From Auricularia sp. M13 (lineage: Eukaryota; Basidiomycota; Agaricomycetes; Auriculariales; Auriculariaceae), in the NCBI GenBank assembly GCA_037042915.1, contig CM073197.1, positions 1,178,001 through 1,242,000 of the forward strand: a stretch of 64,000 nucleotides of DNA. The letters run 5' to 3'. The position numbers were made by a program, and so were the translations under genes. The number at the start of each line of letters is the position of its first letter. Positions within the stretch are counted from its first letter, which is position 1. The notes beneath the pieces were generated by a model. That model had not been told where the DNA came from, did no database searches, and worked only from the letters and a program-made list of their open reading frames with translations. Of the stretch, positions 25,471 to 37,546 are shown piece by piece.

Positions 25471-25808
25471 TGCAGAGGGTAAGGAGGAGACGCGTCAGTC
25501 CGGGTTTTGCCGACCGTTGTACCCCTTCGACAAATGCGTGTTGTCCGTGCTGCGCGTCCAGGCGTCTTCCTCACCTCAAAATCTTCATTTCAATCACATT
25601 GAAAATCTCTTAAAATTTTCTCTGGTCACTGTTTTATTCTCGCTACGCTACATGATACGTGGTAAAGTGTACACTGGCAGCGTCTGCGCGTCATCTACTG
25701 TATGGAGTGTCTATCGCAAAGCCGCCGCTATGGGGAAGGATATTCTATTATGTTGGGTATCACTGAAAGTATTCAATTCAAAACTGGACGCGCCGGTCAG
25801 AACGGTGA
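25471..25808. other. Intergenic: RPN2 promoter region
   Basis: About 340 bp between two minus-strand genes, AT-rich in the middle (25590-25680). It should include the RPN2 promoter. No specific box recognised. Confidence 0.4.
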
Positions 25809-27746
25809 TCAACTTGAAAAAGTAAGGACACGAACCGGAAAGCAGTGTCCTCCGTCCCAGACGTAGACATTCTCCTTCGGGCCCATGGTGACCCGCGTGC
25901 GCTGGTATCCGTCTCCGTGTTCAACACGCTCGATCCACCATTTGACGAGCCAGTGCCGCGTTATCCATCTACATGCATTCAATCACCATCAGCAACAGTC
26001 CAAAATCCCGTCAAAAACGCGGCTCATCTCACCTGAACCAGACGTAATAGTCCCACTCGTACGCTACGAGCACGGTGGGCACGACGAATATCTTCTCGAG
26101 CAAGAACTGGCGTCTAAAGTCGTACGAGATCAAGAAACACTCGCTGGAGAAACACTCCTTGCCCTCCACGCTGGGTCGGAAGCGCAGCGCGGGCGCGTCC
26201 ATGGGCGGGACGTGCGCCCACGGCTCGTAGAGCGGGTGTGTCGGCGGGAGCGGGGGCTTGAGTTCCTGCTTCGAGAGTATGGACGAGCGATTGCGCCGCT
26301 GTGCGGGGGTATAGAAGGGGTCCGCGCGAAAGGCGCTGAGCCCGTTCCAGCAGGAAAACACGGGAGCAGGCTGTCCCCTTTCGATGGCACCCGCGCCAAC
26401 CTCCTCTATAAGGTACGGCCATGTGCTCGACACCAGGCCGCCGAGCCTATCGCGGATCACCCAGGCGTCGTACAGCCTGTGCACGGCGATGAGCAGAGCA
26501 GGGACAAACATGATGAGAAACGAACGTGCTCACCCCCATTGGTTGAAGTCGAGCGCGCAGACCTGGTCCCAATCTCCGTCGCGGGTGCGAAGCAACTGAA
26601 TGACGCTCTCCGCCTCGATGTAGATGTCGTTGGAGAACAACACCCGATCAAAGCCCCCCATCTCGTACAACGGCTCCATCGCCTTGTTCCTCACAGCCGA
26701 GAGGAATTCAATGCGTCTGTAGTCTGTGCGCATAGGATTAGGCCTCGGGATTGACGTGTCGCCGGCGACGAGCTTGTGCTGGACACCCATGGTCCCCAGA
26801 GTCTCTGAGAAGCCCTGCAGCATCTGCCGCGTCTTGTCGTAGCTATACGACTCAAAGATGGACACATAGACGTTGTCCTGAGCGCATTAGCGGCTTGTAC
26901 AGGTCAGAGGGTGGACATAGCGCTCACAGTGCCGAGATAGGTGATGACCTTGCTCATTTCGCGGGTCCAGTAGGGCAGGATGCGCTCATTGTTGTAGAAG
27001 TTGGCGGCTATGAATATTTTCTCTGTGGGAAAAGACTGAGAAACGTGCTATTTTAGCAGAGGGGCCAACAGGTCCTCACCCCCGGTGTGGTACCCTGACC
27101 GGCGTGGGTTCTTGAGGGCCTCTTGCAATTGCGGTCGCCACTTGATGTCGTCGGGCTGTTCGTACGTCTCGTAGAGATAGACGCCGAAGAACGCGAGCGC
27201 GGCGTAGACAGCCAGTGCGACATGCCACAGGCGCAATTTGAGCTTGAACGAAAATACTTGTGCGCGGGGCAGCGGCGGCGGCAGGGGGCGAGTTCGGTGA
27301 TGGTATTCCGCGGCATCAGCAGCGGCTTCAAGTGCAAACGGACTGCCGTGGTCATGCACATCATCATCGTCCGCAAAGTCGCCGTCCAGCGCAAGCGGCG
27401 CGAGCTCGACGTTGTTATGGGCGCCGTTGTGCGCGCGTAGCAGCGTATACCCGCTCTGGCGCGCGCGCTCCTGAGCGTTGCGCGTGAGGGCGAGGAAGCC
27501 GGCCCAGACGAGCGTGACGCCGGCCATGCATGCGCCCCAGATGGGCACGGCGAACATGAGCAGGACGAGCCGCGTGCGGCCCATGGGCCAGCAGCTCTTC
27601 CAGCGCCCGCGACCGGGATGGGCGTCCCAGTAGTCGTACGCGCTCCAGTACACATAGAGGAGCACAAGAAGCGAGACGGCCGCGGGCGCGAGGGTGAGCA
27701 GCCACCGCCCCGCGGTGCGCAGGACGTCCTGCCTGGACGGGGCCAT
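25809..27746 (-). CDS. GT69 alpha-1,3-mannosyltransferase (CAP59/CMT1 type)
   Basis: Golgi or ER type II glycosyltransferase of the CAP59/CMT1 family, known from capsule synthesis in Cryptococcus and found in non-capsulated basidiomycetes too. Three hydrophobic segments lie in the first 200 residues (LAPAAVSLLVLLYVYW; LVLLMFAVPIWGACMAGV; LWHVALAVYAALAFFGVYL). The catalytic part begins KIFIAANFYNNERILPYW. It continues with NVYVSIFESYSYDKTRQML, then RTDYRRIEFLSAVRNKAMEPL, FDRVLFSNDIYIEAESV and CALDFNQWG. The C-terminal part has FSCWNGLSAFRADPF, FSSECFLISYDFRR and WIERVEHGDGYQ. The SND motif takes the place of DXD in this family. Start is the ATG at 27744-27746. The stop at 25809-25811 assumes the last exon reads through CFPVRVL. 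Confidence 0.85.
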
Positions 27747-28432
27747 GGACGGAGAGCGGAAGGGGGTACGGCAGGGTGGCTGAGTGTGTCACATCCTTTT
27801 GAATGGCATGGCATACCGCGGCGGCTCTCAACCGCATCGGCACACCAGACCAAGCGCAGCCGCTAACTTTCCCACCATGCAATCGGCATTCTGACGTTTG
27901 CATGCAATCAATGGCCTTCCAAGGGAATTGCGGGCAAATCCTCTACTACTTACTTCGCTCGTTCTCTATACAACTCAGACCGAGATATCGATATACTCTG
28001 GCTGCATGACACGTTTAACGATACACTCGAGACCAGGATCGCAACATCACATTGCTGCCTGAGGATCTCAGAGGGTTTCTATGCAGCAGCGTTGATGACC
28101 ACCCGAGTCCGGTACGGAGAGGGATGTTTTCGCCGGTGCGGTATCGACCACGGCTAGCCAAACAGCCATAGAGAAACATAGCTGGCGCAGTCAAGTCGCA
28201 TTCTTTAAGGCGCAGGCGGCTCAAGTACAGTAGGCCATCGGTCTTATCATTCCGTTCTTGGCGTGAAAGATGCTGCGGTCCCTGTCGACGTTGCGTGAAC
28301 GCACTGCAGAATCTTGCACGGTTTACTTGTAGACCGAGCGTCAAGCCGTCAAACGCGGGCTGGATTAAATGGCGCGCAGCAGAGGAAAGGACAACGCAAT
28401 ATTATTCGAAAATGACACCAGGCGGACATGCT
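27747..28432. other. Intergenic, no gene recognised
   Basis: About 690 bp between two minus-strand genes. It should carry the GT69 promoter and the COX6A 3' UTR. Open frames here lack coding features. Nothing else seen. Confidence 0.4.
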
Positions 28433-29071
28433 TCATTCCTCGGCGACTTTGCTCATGTCCTTGTTCACCTGTCCCGAAACTCAGCAACGCTCAGCGCAAA
28501 GGGAAGACACGCACTTTGGGGTTGAAGAAGAGCGAGTTGGGGCCCCAAGGGAACGGCTTGGCGCGTTTGTTGAGGTACGGGTAGTCGGGTTTGGGCGGCA
28601 GCTGGCCGCCGTTCTCTTGCTTGAGGTGCTCGAGATGCGCCTCGTGCTCGGCCTCGACATTGCGCACGTACGCGACGACCGTGATAGCTGTAGACATGCG
28701 CGCGCGTGAATACATGGAATACTGGCTGGAGGTTCAGGAGCAACTGACTGAGTGGCAGCATCACGTAGAAGCTGGGAAAGGCGCAACGAGTCAGCTACGA
28801 TTGGACGGGCGAGAGCACAGCGGGCAGCGCGCACCTGATCTTGCGCCAGAGGTCAGTCGTCTCTGTAAGCGCGGCCTAAGTTAAGGGTGGATATTCAAGG
28901 GCTGCAGGACTAACGGGCGGCATGGTGGGTGACGGCCGAGTTCTTCGAGAGCCAGTCCTGCGATGGCTTTCCTTCTAAGACAATAATTTCAGGCCCGTGG
29001 TGCGCGTGCGCTGATGCGTGGCGCCGGGCGAGGACCCGCGACGAGCGGGCAGCAGCGCGGACGGCGAGCAT
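28433..29071 (-). CDS. COX13: Cytochrome c oxidase subunit VIa (COX6A/Cox13)
   Basis: Small inner-membrane subunit of respiratory complex IV with a regulatory role. Five exons join in frame. The first gives a presequence rich in Ala, Arg and Ser (MLAVRAAARSSRVLARRHAS), then EGKPSQDWLSKNSAVTHHAA. The others add TTDLWRKISFYVMLP, a membrane span (TITVVAYVRNVEAEHEAHL) and the family signature YPYLNKRAKPFPWGPNSLFF. It ends VNKDMSKVAEE. The length of about 145 residues fits mitochondrial COX6A. The gene is divergent from another presequence-bearing protein, which suggests shared control. Confidence 0.93.
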
Positions 29072-29517
29072 GGTCGGTGGTGTTCGAGTTCAAGAGTCTG
29101 GCTGGCTGGACCGTCCGGAGGCAAACTGAAAGGCTCCGCCGCTCGCCTGTTTCGAACGACGGTGAAAAGGCCAAGGCACTCCTGAGTAAAGCTAGTGAAG
29201 TCTCAGCATCGGCGAGGTATTGAATTTAAACACTCTTTTGGCGGGGCTGGAGAACTTCAACTCGGTTGCTATTGGACGCGTTATACTTGCGATTTCTCAG
29301 CCTGGAATGACTTCTGTCAGAATACGACATGAATGGGACACCCTCGTCGACTTGCGCATGACGACGTGAGCGCGGGATCGGAAGGAAGCCTCCGCGGAGC
29401 AAGTTTTCGTCATACCTTCCGTCGAGACAGAAATGACGTAGGTGCGTTCGTCGCTTCCTTCAAAAGCAAGAAGACCCACTCACTCTCCATCTTTACGACT
29501 TTCCACTACACCACACC
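29072..29517. promoter_or_regulatory. Divergent promoter between two mitochondrial protein genes
   Basis: 446 bp between the start codons of COX6A (minus) and the small mitochondrial protein (plus). An ATTGG at 29271-29275 is an inverted CCAAT box, the core site of the HAP complex that controls respiratory genes in fungi. No clear TATA box was seen on either side. Confidence 0.4.
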
Positions 29518-30239
29518 ATGTACCGCGCAGCAGCCCGTTCCATCCCTCGCAACAACGTGCGTACCGCAGCGCATACACGCCGCATACGCATGGATGGCTG
29601 ACCTCGTTGCAGCTCACGCAGTCCGCGCGCAGACGCGGCATGGCGACCGTCCCGCCCTCGGGCGCCCCACCGACCGGTGCGAAGCCGCAGTCCGTCAAGC
29701 CCGAGTACCTCGAGACCAACCCCGCCGCAGCCTCGGCATCCGCGTCCTCGGGCGGCAGGCCCAACTGGGCGCTCATCGTCGGCGGCGGCGCGGCCGTCGC
29801 GGGCGGCGTCTGGTGGTTCACGCGCTCGCCCGGCGAGCAGGACGCCGTGAAGGCCAAGGGCCGCGAGCTCGAGCAGAAGGCCGAGGGCAAGGCGCACGAC
29901 TTGCGCCGTGACACCGAGCAGAAGGGCAAGGACGCCCAGACCGGACTCGACAAGCGTTATGCCGACGCCCGCGCCAACGTCGTCAATGCCATCGACAAGG
30001 CCGAGACGAAGGTTGAGAATGTCTTCTCGACCACATCGCATGACGCGCAGCACAAGTCAGTTGTTTCTTCCCGATGCGACCTTGCGCATGCAAACTGATG
30101 CTTGCCTTGCAGAGCAACTGAACTCAAGAACAACGCGCAAGCAGAGGCTGAGAAGGCCAAGGCAACGGCGAGCGGTTGGTTCAGCTGGGGCAGCAAGAAG
30201 GCAGAAGAGGGCAAGGAAAAGACAGAGAAGAAGCTCTGA
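29518..30239 (+). CDS. Small mitochondrial membrane protein (fungal 'calcofluor white hypersensitive' type)
   Basis: Three exons. The N-terminus MYRAAARSIPRNN...LTQSARRRGMATV looks like a mitochondrial presequence. After a Pro/Ala/Ser stretch comes one hydrophobic span (WALIVGGGAAVAGGVWWF). A charged Lys/Glu/Ala-rich helical tail follows (KAKGRELEQKAEGKAHDLR), ending in SGWFSWGSKKAEEGKEK. The layout matches a small fungal protein commonly annotated as calcofluor white hypersensitive; the biochemical function is unknown. I infer inner-membrane insertion. Introns lie at 29557-29611 and 30056-30111. Confidence 0.7.
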
Positions 30240-30557
30240 ATTCGCAGCGCTCGCATGGACTCTTGAGAATCGAATGTTGTACCACCAAACGAATTGCGAC
30301 GCCTCCAGCGTATTTAACGTCTTGCAATGAAACCTAATTTCTGGCAAAGCGAGCGTGTTCCATTTCAAAAATAAACTAGGAAGGCGCACATCTAGTACAC
30401 TGTGGTAGAAACCAGAAGTGGGATGGATATAAAGTGCCCCGTTGTCCACAATCAAATCGAGAGAAAAACATTGGCCAAGGATCGTAAGCGGGCGGGAGAG
30501 CATGTGTGGGCGTGAGGTGGGAGACGGAAGTCCGTTGGGATGTTGCGAGAACGGTAA
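30240..30557. other. Convergent 3' ends
   Basis: About 320 bp between two convergent genes. Nothing beyond expected 3' UTRs was recognised. Confidence 0.4.
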
Positions 30558-32130
30558 TCACAGCAGGAGGGCCGACGCAGCGATGACGGCAGCAGCGACG
30601 AGCGGGCCGACAGAGCGAAGGCCGGTCGCGAACACAGCGGCGGCGGCGCTGACTGCGCTCTGGTTCGACGAGAAAGCCTGCGGGATGCCGCTGACGTTCG
30701 GGCCGTAGACATAAGAGACATCGCCAGGATTGGCCGCGCCAGCGCCAGTCTTTGCGCACTCGACCGTGACCTTCTGGATGGTCGAGTAGAAGTGGCCTGA
30801 AGCAGAACGGGCAGTCAGCGCAAGATGCCGACGTGCAAACAAAGAACCCGCAGCAGACGCACCGGCGGCCTTGTAGTCCGGGTCGGACCAGTTGATGTCG
30901 CCGCCAGCCCATTCAACGACACCCTGCGATGTTCCGGGGATACCAGCAGGCCACAAGCTAAATAAAATATATCAGATGGTGCAAAAAGGAGAGGAGATGC
31001 AATGTATACCTGAACTGGACGCGAGCGGGGGTTGTGGGGTACTCATAGACACCAGTCTTCGCGTTCTTGGTGTCTTCCTTCTTGACGGTGCGCACAACCT
31101 TTCCGTCAATCGCAAAGGAGAGTGTGTCTTCTTGCCAGTCAATCGTGTAGTCGTGGTAGTTGGCCGCGCCGTCAGGAGAGATAGGGTGCTGGCGGTAAGG
31201 TGAGCACAGGACGCTTTCTGGGTCACAGCTTCATACCTTGTCGCCGTGCGCTACACAGGCAGTTGAGCATCACCCGAGCACGGTGACGAGAGACACTCAC
31301 GGTTGACAACGCCGAGCCAGAAGAAGTTGGACTGGCCCTCAGACGCGGAAGCCTTGCCTGGCCTAGCATCGCAAACGTTCAGGAATGTGGGATATATGGG
31401 AAGACTCGAGGGCTCACCATTCCCAGTCGATCTCGTCGTGCACGTCGCTCATGGTGATGAAGCTGCGCGCCAAGGCTCAGCGCCGAGTCAATCACGAGTA
31501 AACCAGCACTCACGCCGAGACGACGCCGTCCCACTTGCCAACCTTCACTGTTAAACGTGTTGAGGCTCTGGAGTGGACACGGGGCGGTGAGGGACATACT
31601 GGTTGCTGTGATCTTGCCATAGTGGACGTAGCGGGTGCTGCTGATGCGGGTGCCGCCGTTCTCCTGGGTGAGGAGGAGCGCGAGCTCCTGCTTGTCCGTG
31701 AGCGAGAGTTCGCCCTTTTCGAGCGCCCAGTCGGCGATGGTGACGTTGCCGTCGAAGAGCGTGGCGTTGATGACCTTGTCGAGCGACTCGAACGTGTACT
31801 GCGCGTGCGGGGTTAATTGCGGCCGCGGACGAACAAAACCAGGCGCATACCGTCTTGTCCTCGCAGATGGGAATGGGCGCGCACGAGTCGACCGTGTTGG
31901 AGAAGAGCGGGTTGCAGCCTGCGCCGCAGAAATCGGCTGTTGTTGTGGGCGAGTGTCAGCTGTCACCGCGGGTGGCGTTGGGATGGACAGTGCGTACTGG
32001 AGCAGAATCCGAACTCGGAGCAGCAGGGCGCCGCGGCACCGCAGGGCGCGGTCGCGTTGCACGTCTGCTGGGCGCGCACAAAGGCGGCGAGGAGAGGGGC
32101 CAGGGCCAGGAGCGTTGTCGAGCGCTTCAT
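30558..32130 (-). CDS. GPI-anchored GH16 chitin-glucan transglycosylase (CRH/UTR2-type)
   Basis: Cell-wall enzyme that links chitin to beta-glucan. A signal peptide (MKRSTTLLALAPLLAAFVRA) is followed by a Cys-rich chitin-binding-like module (CNATAPCGAAAPCCSEFGFC ... DFCGAGCNP). The GH16 domain then begins at YTFESLDKVINATLFDG. The catalytic motif DEIDWEW (ExDxxE) is at 31418-31438, just before an intron. The protein ends in a Ser/Ala region and a hydrophobic tail (VGPLVAAAVIAASALLL), typical of a GPI signal. Start is the ATG at 32128-32130. About eight introns; the small ones near 30960-31320 were placed by eye. Confidence 0.9.
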
Positions 32131-32582
32131 GTTGTGATTATACCGACTTGCAGTGTGTGGGACGCTTTGTTGTACTACTTGCTGGAGACCAGGACCAGGT
32201 TATGGGAAAGAGACCGTGCTGCACAGGCTGCGCAATTTGAAGAGACGCAGGAGATGGATGGCAACTCCCGGTAGGAGCTTCCTTCTCTCAACCTCGAGCC
32301 TTGCCGCGCCAATCCAAGATCCGCGTCCACGATACTCAAAATCCCAAGACAACGTGCCAGCAACCTCCGCTGTAACCCCCAAGCTCTCAAAGTAAAATTC
32401 ATAGGTATAGGTACAGGGGCTTTCCACAACTCACGTTCCTATTTCTGGGCGAGCACATGTGGTGCTGTGCACATCCGATGTTGCTTACCTAAGTATACAC
32501 CGCCTCGACAAGATAAATTCCTATCCAATAATCCTACATTTCCAGCTCGACAGGTGGCTTGAGGCCAAGCGTCACGGGCCAC
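32131..32582. other. Intergenic, no gene recognised
   Basis: About 450 bp between two minus-strand genes, holding the GH16 promoter and the 3' end of the peptidase gene. Nothing else seen. Confidence 0.4.
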
Positions 32583-35373
32583 TCATCCGGACTGAGAGGC
32601 GGTCTTGAGGAAGAATCGCTCGAGGAACAGCACCTTGGATCCAGAGGTCCACTCCAGCACGCTCTTTTGTTTGAAGCCTACAGCAATACATGAGCAGTAG
32701 GGCCGCGGGCAGCTATAAAACATACCATGACCCTCCGTAACACCGACGATCAGCTCGACGTACACGCCGCGCTTGACGAGGCTTTCGTACATGAAATACG
32801 CCTGCTCGAACGGCACGCGCGAGTCGTTGTCGCCGTGCGCGATCCACAACGGCACCGTAATCTTGTCCGCGTTGTTGACGGGCGAGATGCGCTGCAGGAA
32901 GGCGCGGACTTCCGGGTCCGTTTCGTCGCCGTATTCGCGGCGCCGGTTGTCCTGCCTATGCGCGGCCGTGTTCGAGAGGAAGGCGACCCAGTCGCCGATG
33001 CCGCACGTCGCGAGACCGCAAGCGAGCTTGTGGGAATAGTGCGTGAGGCATGCCTGAGTGCAGCAAGCGCGTAAGTGGTCGTCGACTGTCAAGTGTTCGC
33101 CGTACGAAGGTCATGTATCCTCCGTCTGCGATGTTGGTTCAGCATCAGGCAGCATTGGCGCAGGGATTTACACACATGAACCCCCGCTGACTGCAATGTT
33201 GCTAGCATCGAGTTCGTCCTGGTGATGCGTGTTAGCACTAGCGGGCGCAGCTGGAATCAATTCCTGCCTTCATATGTTCTGCGATGTAGTCAATCAAAGA
33301 ACCGATATCTCTGAAACCAAAGGTGAGCAGGGAAAGATCGAGCGAGTGGGAGGAACATACTTGACGGAATTCTCGCGCAGGAACACATCGTCCGCCTGCA
33401 TGTACTTCTTGCCGTAGCCAATGCTACCCCGCACGTTTGGATAGATCACAGCGCACTCGAGCTCATTGAGCAAGTAGCCATGGATGCGACTGGCGTCATA
33501 TCAGTGTTATTAATACGCCATTTGTGGGAAGGACTGCACGCACGACCTGCGGAGCGTCGTGGCTTGCACGGTTGGGCCGCCATGGATTTCAATGTTCACT
33601 GGCACACGTTTCTTGCCGTCAAAAGGATGATAATAGACGAACGGGACCTCAAGCCCATCAAAGCTCTTGAAACGGATGAGCTTCGCCGCGTGCGTCTTGA
33701 ACGCAGGAGGAACAGGCTGGGCCTGCTTGAACTGTGTGAACGGTACTGCACTATGGTTAGCGCATGCCATCTGCGCAAGTAGCAGCACGGCACACCTGTG
33801 ATGTAGAGCTTTCCCATCATTGTCGGTTTGCACGCGTTCCAGATGTTCCTCAATATCCGCGAAAGCGATGCCGCCCGAGGACCGATAAGATGCGAGAACA
33901 ATGCAGAGCTCGTAAGGACGACCATTCTTAGCATTGTTGACAAACGAAATGCCAGCACTGTCGTCCCCTGGTCCTTGGAAACGCATTTCGATGACTTGGT
34001 TGGCATATGCCCCAGTGAGCGGCATGCAGTGCGGCTTGCTCCAGCCGTCGACGTTCGCGGTCAGATACAAAATCTTCTCCGTAACAGCCTGCGTAGAGTG
34101 CCGTCAGTGAGGTGTTGTGACGGCTATTCATAGCGCATGGCTTGCCTGCGACCTGATATCCCATGCAATGGGGCGAATAGCGTGGAGACTGGGCTCTGCC
34201 GCTGTGATATGGAGTACTGTCCGAGTGTCCAGGTCGTACGTGACGGCCGCTCTGAAATCCCCGTAGGCATCGGTGATGAGATGCACCAGGTGTGGGGTGG
34301 CAGGGTTGCGCGAGAACGCGGGGTAGGAATTGTTGGTGTCCTCCTCGCGCTCCGTCGCACCCGGAAGCGTGATACGTTCCGGATGCGCTGGAAGCTTTGA
34401 AGCATCGGACATGTCGAGCACATAGAGAGGACGATAGCTCGCGCCAATTACGTCCGTCAGCAGAACATACTTCTTGTCGATTGAGATGCTGCTGGCGGAC
34501 CATCGGCAGCGTCCTTTGGAGGGCTCAGCTGTGATACGCGTCCGCGGCAGGTTGAATGGACTGGTTGAGGTGGGAGACGTCCCCGTGTTGGAGCCGACCA
34601 AGTCTGTCTTGTAGATGTGGTAGTTGGCAGGACCGTCCTCAGTCGAAGCGAACAGCATGAACGTCCTAAATTTGCTCAGAGACTACATGCGGCACTGATA
34701 TTGTGTCCTCACTGATCATTATGGGGCAGTAAAATCGACCCAAACCGGATCGAGTCATCATGTGTGAGCCGTTCAAGGCGAAAGGTGCTCGGCTTGTTGT
34801 CGAGTTCTCCTTCGATGTGCGGAAGGTGCTCGATTCCTGGAATATCTTCCCACATCCTCCTACGTAATGCGTTAGAACGCGATAGCAATAACAGAGGGCA
34901 CAGTGATACCAGAGCTGAAAGTATTCCTTTCCATCGACGTCCATGAGTAGGATTGCGCCGCCTGTGCGCCAGGTACCCCTCCAATCATCGCCTTTGATAG
35001 CAGCAACATCTTGAATGATTCTTCCAGTGCCTAGGTCGAAGTGAGTGATCCTCTCCAGACCATCCTTGGTGGGGTCGCTGGGCATCCGATAGACTTGCGT
35101 GACCTGGGTGTCTTCCGGGCGGTGGTCCACGAAGATATCGCCCTTCCGCCCGTCCTGGTCGTATTCGAAGCCATAGGTAGTGAAGCCTGGTCGAGATCAG
35201 TCTGTATGTCGGTTGTTGGCGCCGGCGTCGGCTAAAAACGAACCTCTGCTTGAATCCTCGTACTTCTTCAAGCCGTCCAGGATGCGCTGGGGAACATCGG
35301 GGGCACCGACCGCCCTGATCTTCTCGATTGGCGTCGTATACTGCAGCTTGGAAAAGTCGAATGGCTGGGTCAT
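32583..35373 (-). CDS. Peptidase S9 / acylaminoacyl-peptidase-like alpha/beta hydrolase
   Basis: Prolyl-oligopeptidase-family serine hydrolase. It begins MTQPFDFSKLQYTTPIEKI (ATG at 35371-35373). An N-terminal beta-propeller (FTTYGFEYDQDGRKG; EHLPHIEGELDNKPSTFRL; FASTEDGPANYHIYKTDL; LYLTANVDGWSKPHC) precedes the catalytic domain. That domain has the oxyanion-side HGGP, NVRGSIGYG, nucleophile GGSYGGYM, WIAHGDNDSRVPFEQ (Asp) and VTEGHG (His). All three catalytic residues are visible. The codon for Tyr right after the active Ser is split by an intron at 33126-33175. No signal peptide, so it is probably cytosolic. Its place next to the UbiA genes shows no obvious functional link. Confidence 0.88.
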
Positions 35374-36359
35374 TGTCGCCTGTTGCACGAGGCTGATAAC
35401 CCCCGGCTCGCGTTAGTGTCCCATTTATGTCGTCCAGTGCTTGGGCTATTTGCGAACAGCGACCCGCACGAGGTGCTGCGGACGTTGTCATGCTCCTTTG
35501 CGGTCTGCCGTCGGCGATGGCCATGGCTTCTGGTCAGCGACGATAAGGATGAATCAACGGCGACCGGATCGACAACCTGACGCAGCCGTTGCTCGCCGCG
35601 CTGACGAAGCTTCTTCGCATCGTGGAGTCGGAAGTTCTGGACGACCAGCGACCCCTTCGAGTCGACAGTTGCCAAAGCCGTGATTCCCTGGTGCACTGGC
35701 CTGCTGATCTTACTTACTGGCCGACGTTTCTGGGCGACTGGAACACTGCGACTATCACTGGCTGACCCTGATGCTCTCCACGCGGCCCTCTGTGCGCGTT
35801 GTCCCAGCTTCATTTCCGCTTGCAGACAACGGAGTCCCACATGAGCGTCTACGGACTGGCCTGCACCCGAGCATCAAGTGTGTTGACGCTGCCCCCATGC
35901 CAGTGACGCCCAAGTTGTAGGCTCGGAGCGCTAAATTATCTGACCGTGATTGCTGTCACCGCGTATATCGTCTCCACGGGCGCAGAGTGATCCTGAGTCG
36001 CGGAATTCAAAGTTGCGTCTCGGTTGATTCTCGCAGCCCGAGGATCTGCTTGGACCAGCAGTCCCGTGCAACTGACTCTTACTCCCGAGAAACGACATCG
36101 TTTCCGTACTCTTCGTGGTCCAATCGACTAATTTCTCAGGAAAGGTACAATGGGCTATTGAGTCGTGGCAAAGATAAGGCTATGAGGTTGTAGCGCCTGT
36201 CAAACCTCCCAGACGCTACTGTGCTACAGGCACAACTAACCCGTCGGTAGGGTGAAAGCTCCCCTTTGCACAGGTGCACTCCCGCCATGCGGTAGATTCG
36301 CAGCTCCGGTAACGTTTATCCACTGAGCTGATGCATAAGATGATCAACCACTGTCGACA
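35374..36359. other. Intergenic region with an unidentified coding-like fragment
   Basis: About 990 bp. On the plus strand at about 35400-35765 two adjoining frames read like protein (DPHEVLRTLSCSFAVCRR...LLVSDDKDES, then LTQPLLAALTKLLRIVESEV). There is no start codon in good context and the frames are shifted. This may be a fragment of a decayed gene that I cannot identify. The rest (35900-36350) shows nothing recognisable. Confidence 0.3.
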
Positions 36360-37546
36360 ATGCTTAAATACGGGTTTGCCATGAATCCAAGAGCAATTAC
36401 CTCCTCCTCTCACTATTCAGTGATGAGTCAACCTCAATCGTTGCAGTGCCGTTGGAACTCTCTCGTCGGCATTCTACGTCGTCCGCTGTGCAGCTCTTCT
36501 TCGTTATTGGAAGTTTCATCAACGCCGCTGCTGCTCGTCTCGAACCACATCCAGACACTTATCCTCTTCACATATGCCGACTACAAGACCGTCTTTGTAC
36601 CAATCGTAAGTTCAACAAGCTTGCATTTCCGTATGACTGATCCAAGGATGCGTAGAGCGTCTTCGCGGCAGTATCAGCACCTGCTTACTCCCCTACGAAC
36701 TTCGTACACGGCACAGTATGGATTTGGTGGCATATACTGCAATGTAATGTCTCGAACCAGTTCAAGTCTGTCGACGAGGACAAGATTAATCGACCATGGC
36801 GACCCATTCCGTCGGGCCGAATCTCCCAGGAAGGCGCAGCAGTGCTCCGCACGGCGCTGTTTCTGGTGTGCATTGCCATATCGGCCTGCTATGGGTGGGA
36901 TGTCACCATGATCAGCCTCGTGCTTACCGTCACTATGTACCTCTACGATGAGCTTGGTCTCTCCCGTCACTGGTTGGGGCGCACTGTCTGCAATGTTCCC
37001 GGTTATGCGACCTTCGAGATCGGCGCGATGAAGATCATGGGTGAGTAGCCACGCGTGCTCGACGTAACGTGCGATGCTGAGTCCAGCCCGTCGACAGGCA
37101 AAAGCAACACCCTAGGGTCAACGGCCGTATTCGCAATCACGGTTTCTATGCTCATCAAAATCACTACAAATCAAATGGAGGATTTTGCCGACGTGGCGGG
37201 CGACAAAGCCATTGGGCGCTCAACGCTCCCAATACTTTACCCGCGCTTCGCAAAGATATACAGTGGCGCCGCCATTGTCGCCTGGTCGCTATTTCTCGGG
37301 TACGCCTGGGAAATCAGTCCAGGGATACACGGTCTCTTGGTATTACTGGGTCTTTACCTGGCTCTGCGGACTCTTCGCTGTGACGGCGACAGGCACAAAT
37401 ACATCACTCGGAGGTACTATAATGTCAGTAGTAGAGCGGGGTCACTCCGTCCATTCGTAACCATGGCTGACGAATTATAGGCATGGTTGCTCTTCACACA
37501 CCTCCTCCCCATTGCTGCGACGTGTCGGACTATCTGGAGCGCCTAA
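36360..37546 (+). CDS. UbiA-family prenyltransferase, intact copy
   Basis: Membrane-bound aromatic prenyltransferase of the kind often tied to fungal meroterpenoid or quinone chemistry. Four exons join in frame. Key parts are LFTYADYKTVFVPI, then WIWWHILQCNVSNQ with the first Asp-rich region (SVDEDKINRPWRPIPSG). YDELGLSRHWLGRTVCN is followed by the second Asp motif DFADVAGDKAIGR and NAWLLFTHLLPI near the end. The NxxxD and DxxxD-type motifs that bind Mg-diphosphate are both kept. Several hydrophobic segments fit the nine-helix UbiA fold. The N-terminal 60 residues are poorly conserved, so the start at 36360 is less certain. No polyketide synthase or terpene cyclase is visible nearby. Confidence 0.82.

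Noticed and set aside
36200-36340. tRNA-like segment with inverted repeats
   Set aside because: No full cloverleaf, A/B box spacing or anticodon stem could be drawn.
36360-37546. Secondary-metabolite gene cluster around the UbiA gene
   Set aside because: Neighbours are an S9 peptidase, a relic and an unknown protein; no synthase, cyclase, P450 or methyltransferase was recognised.
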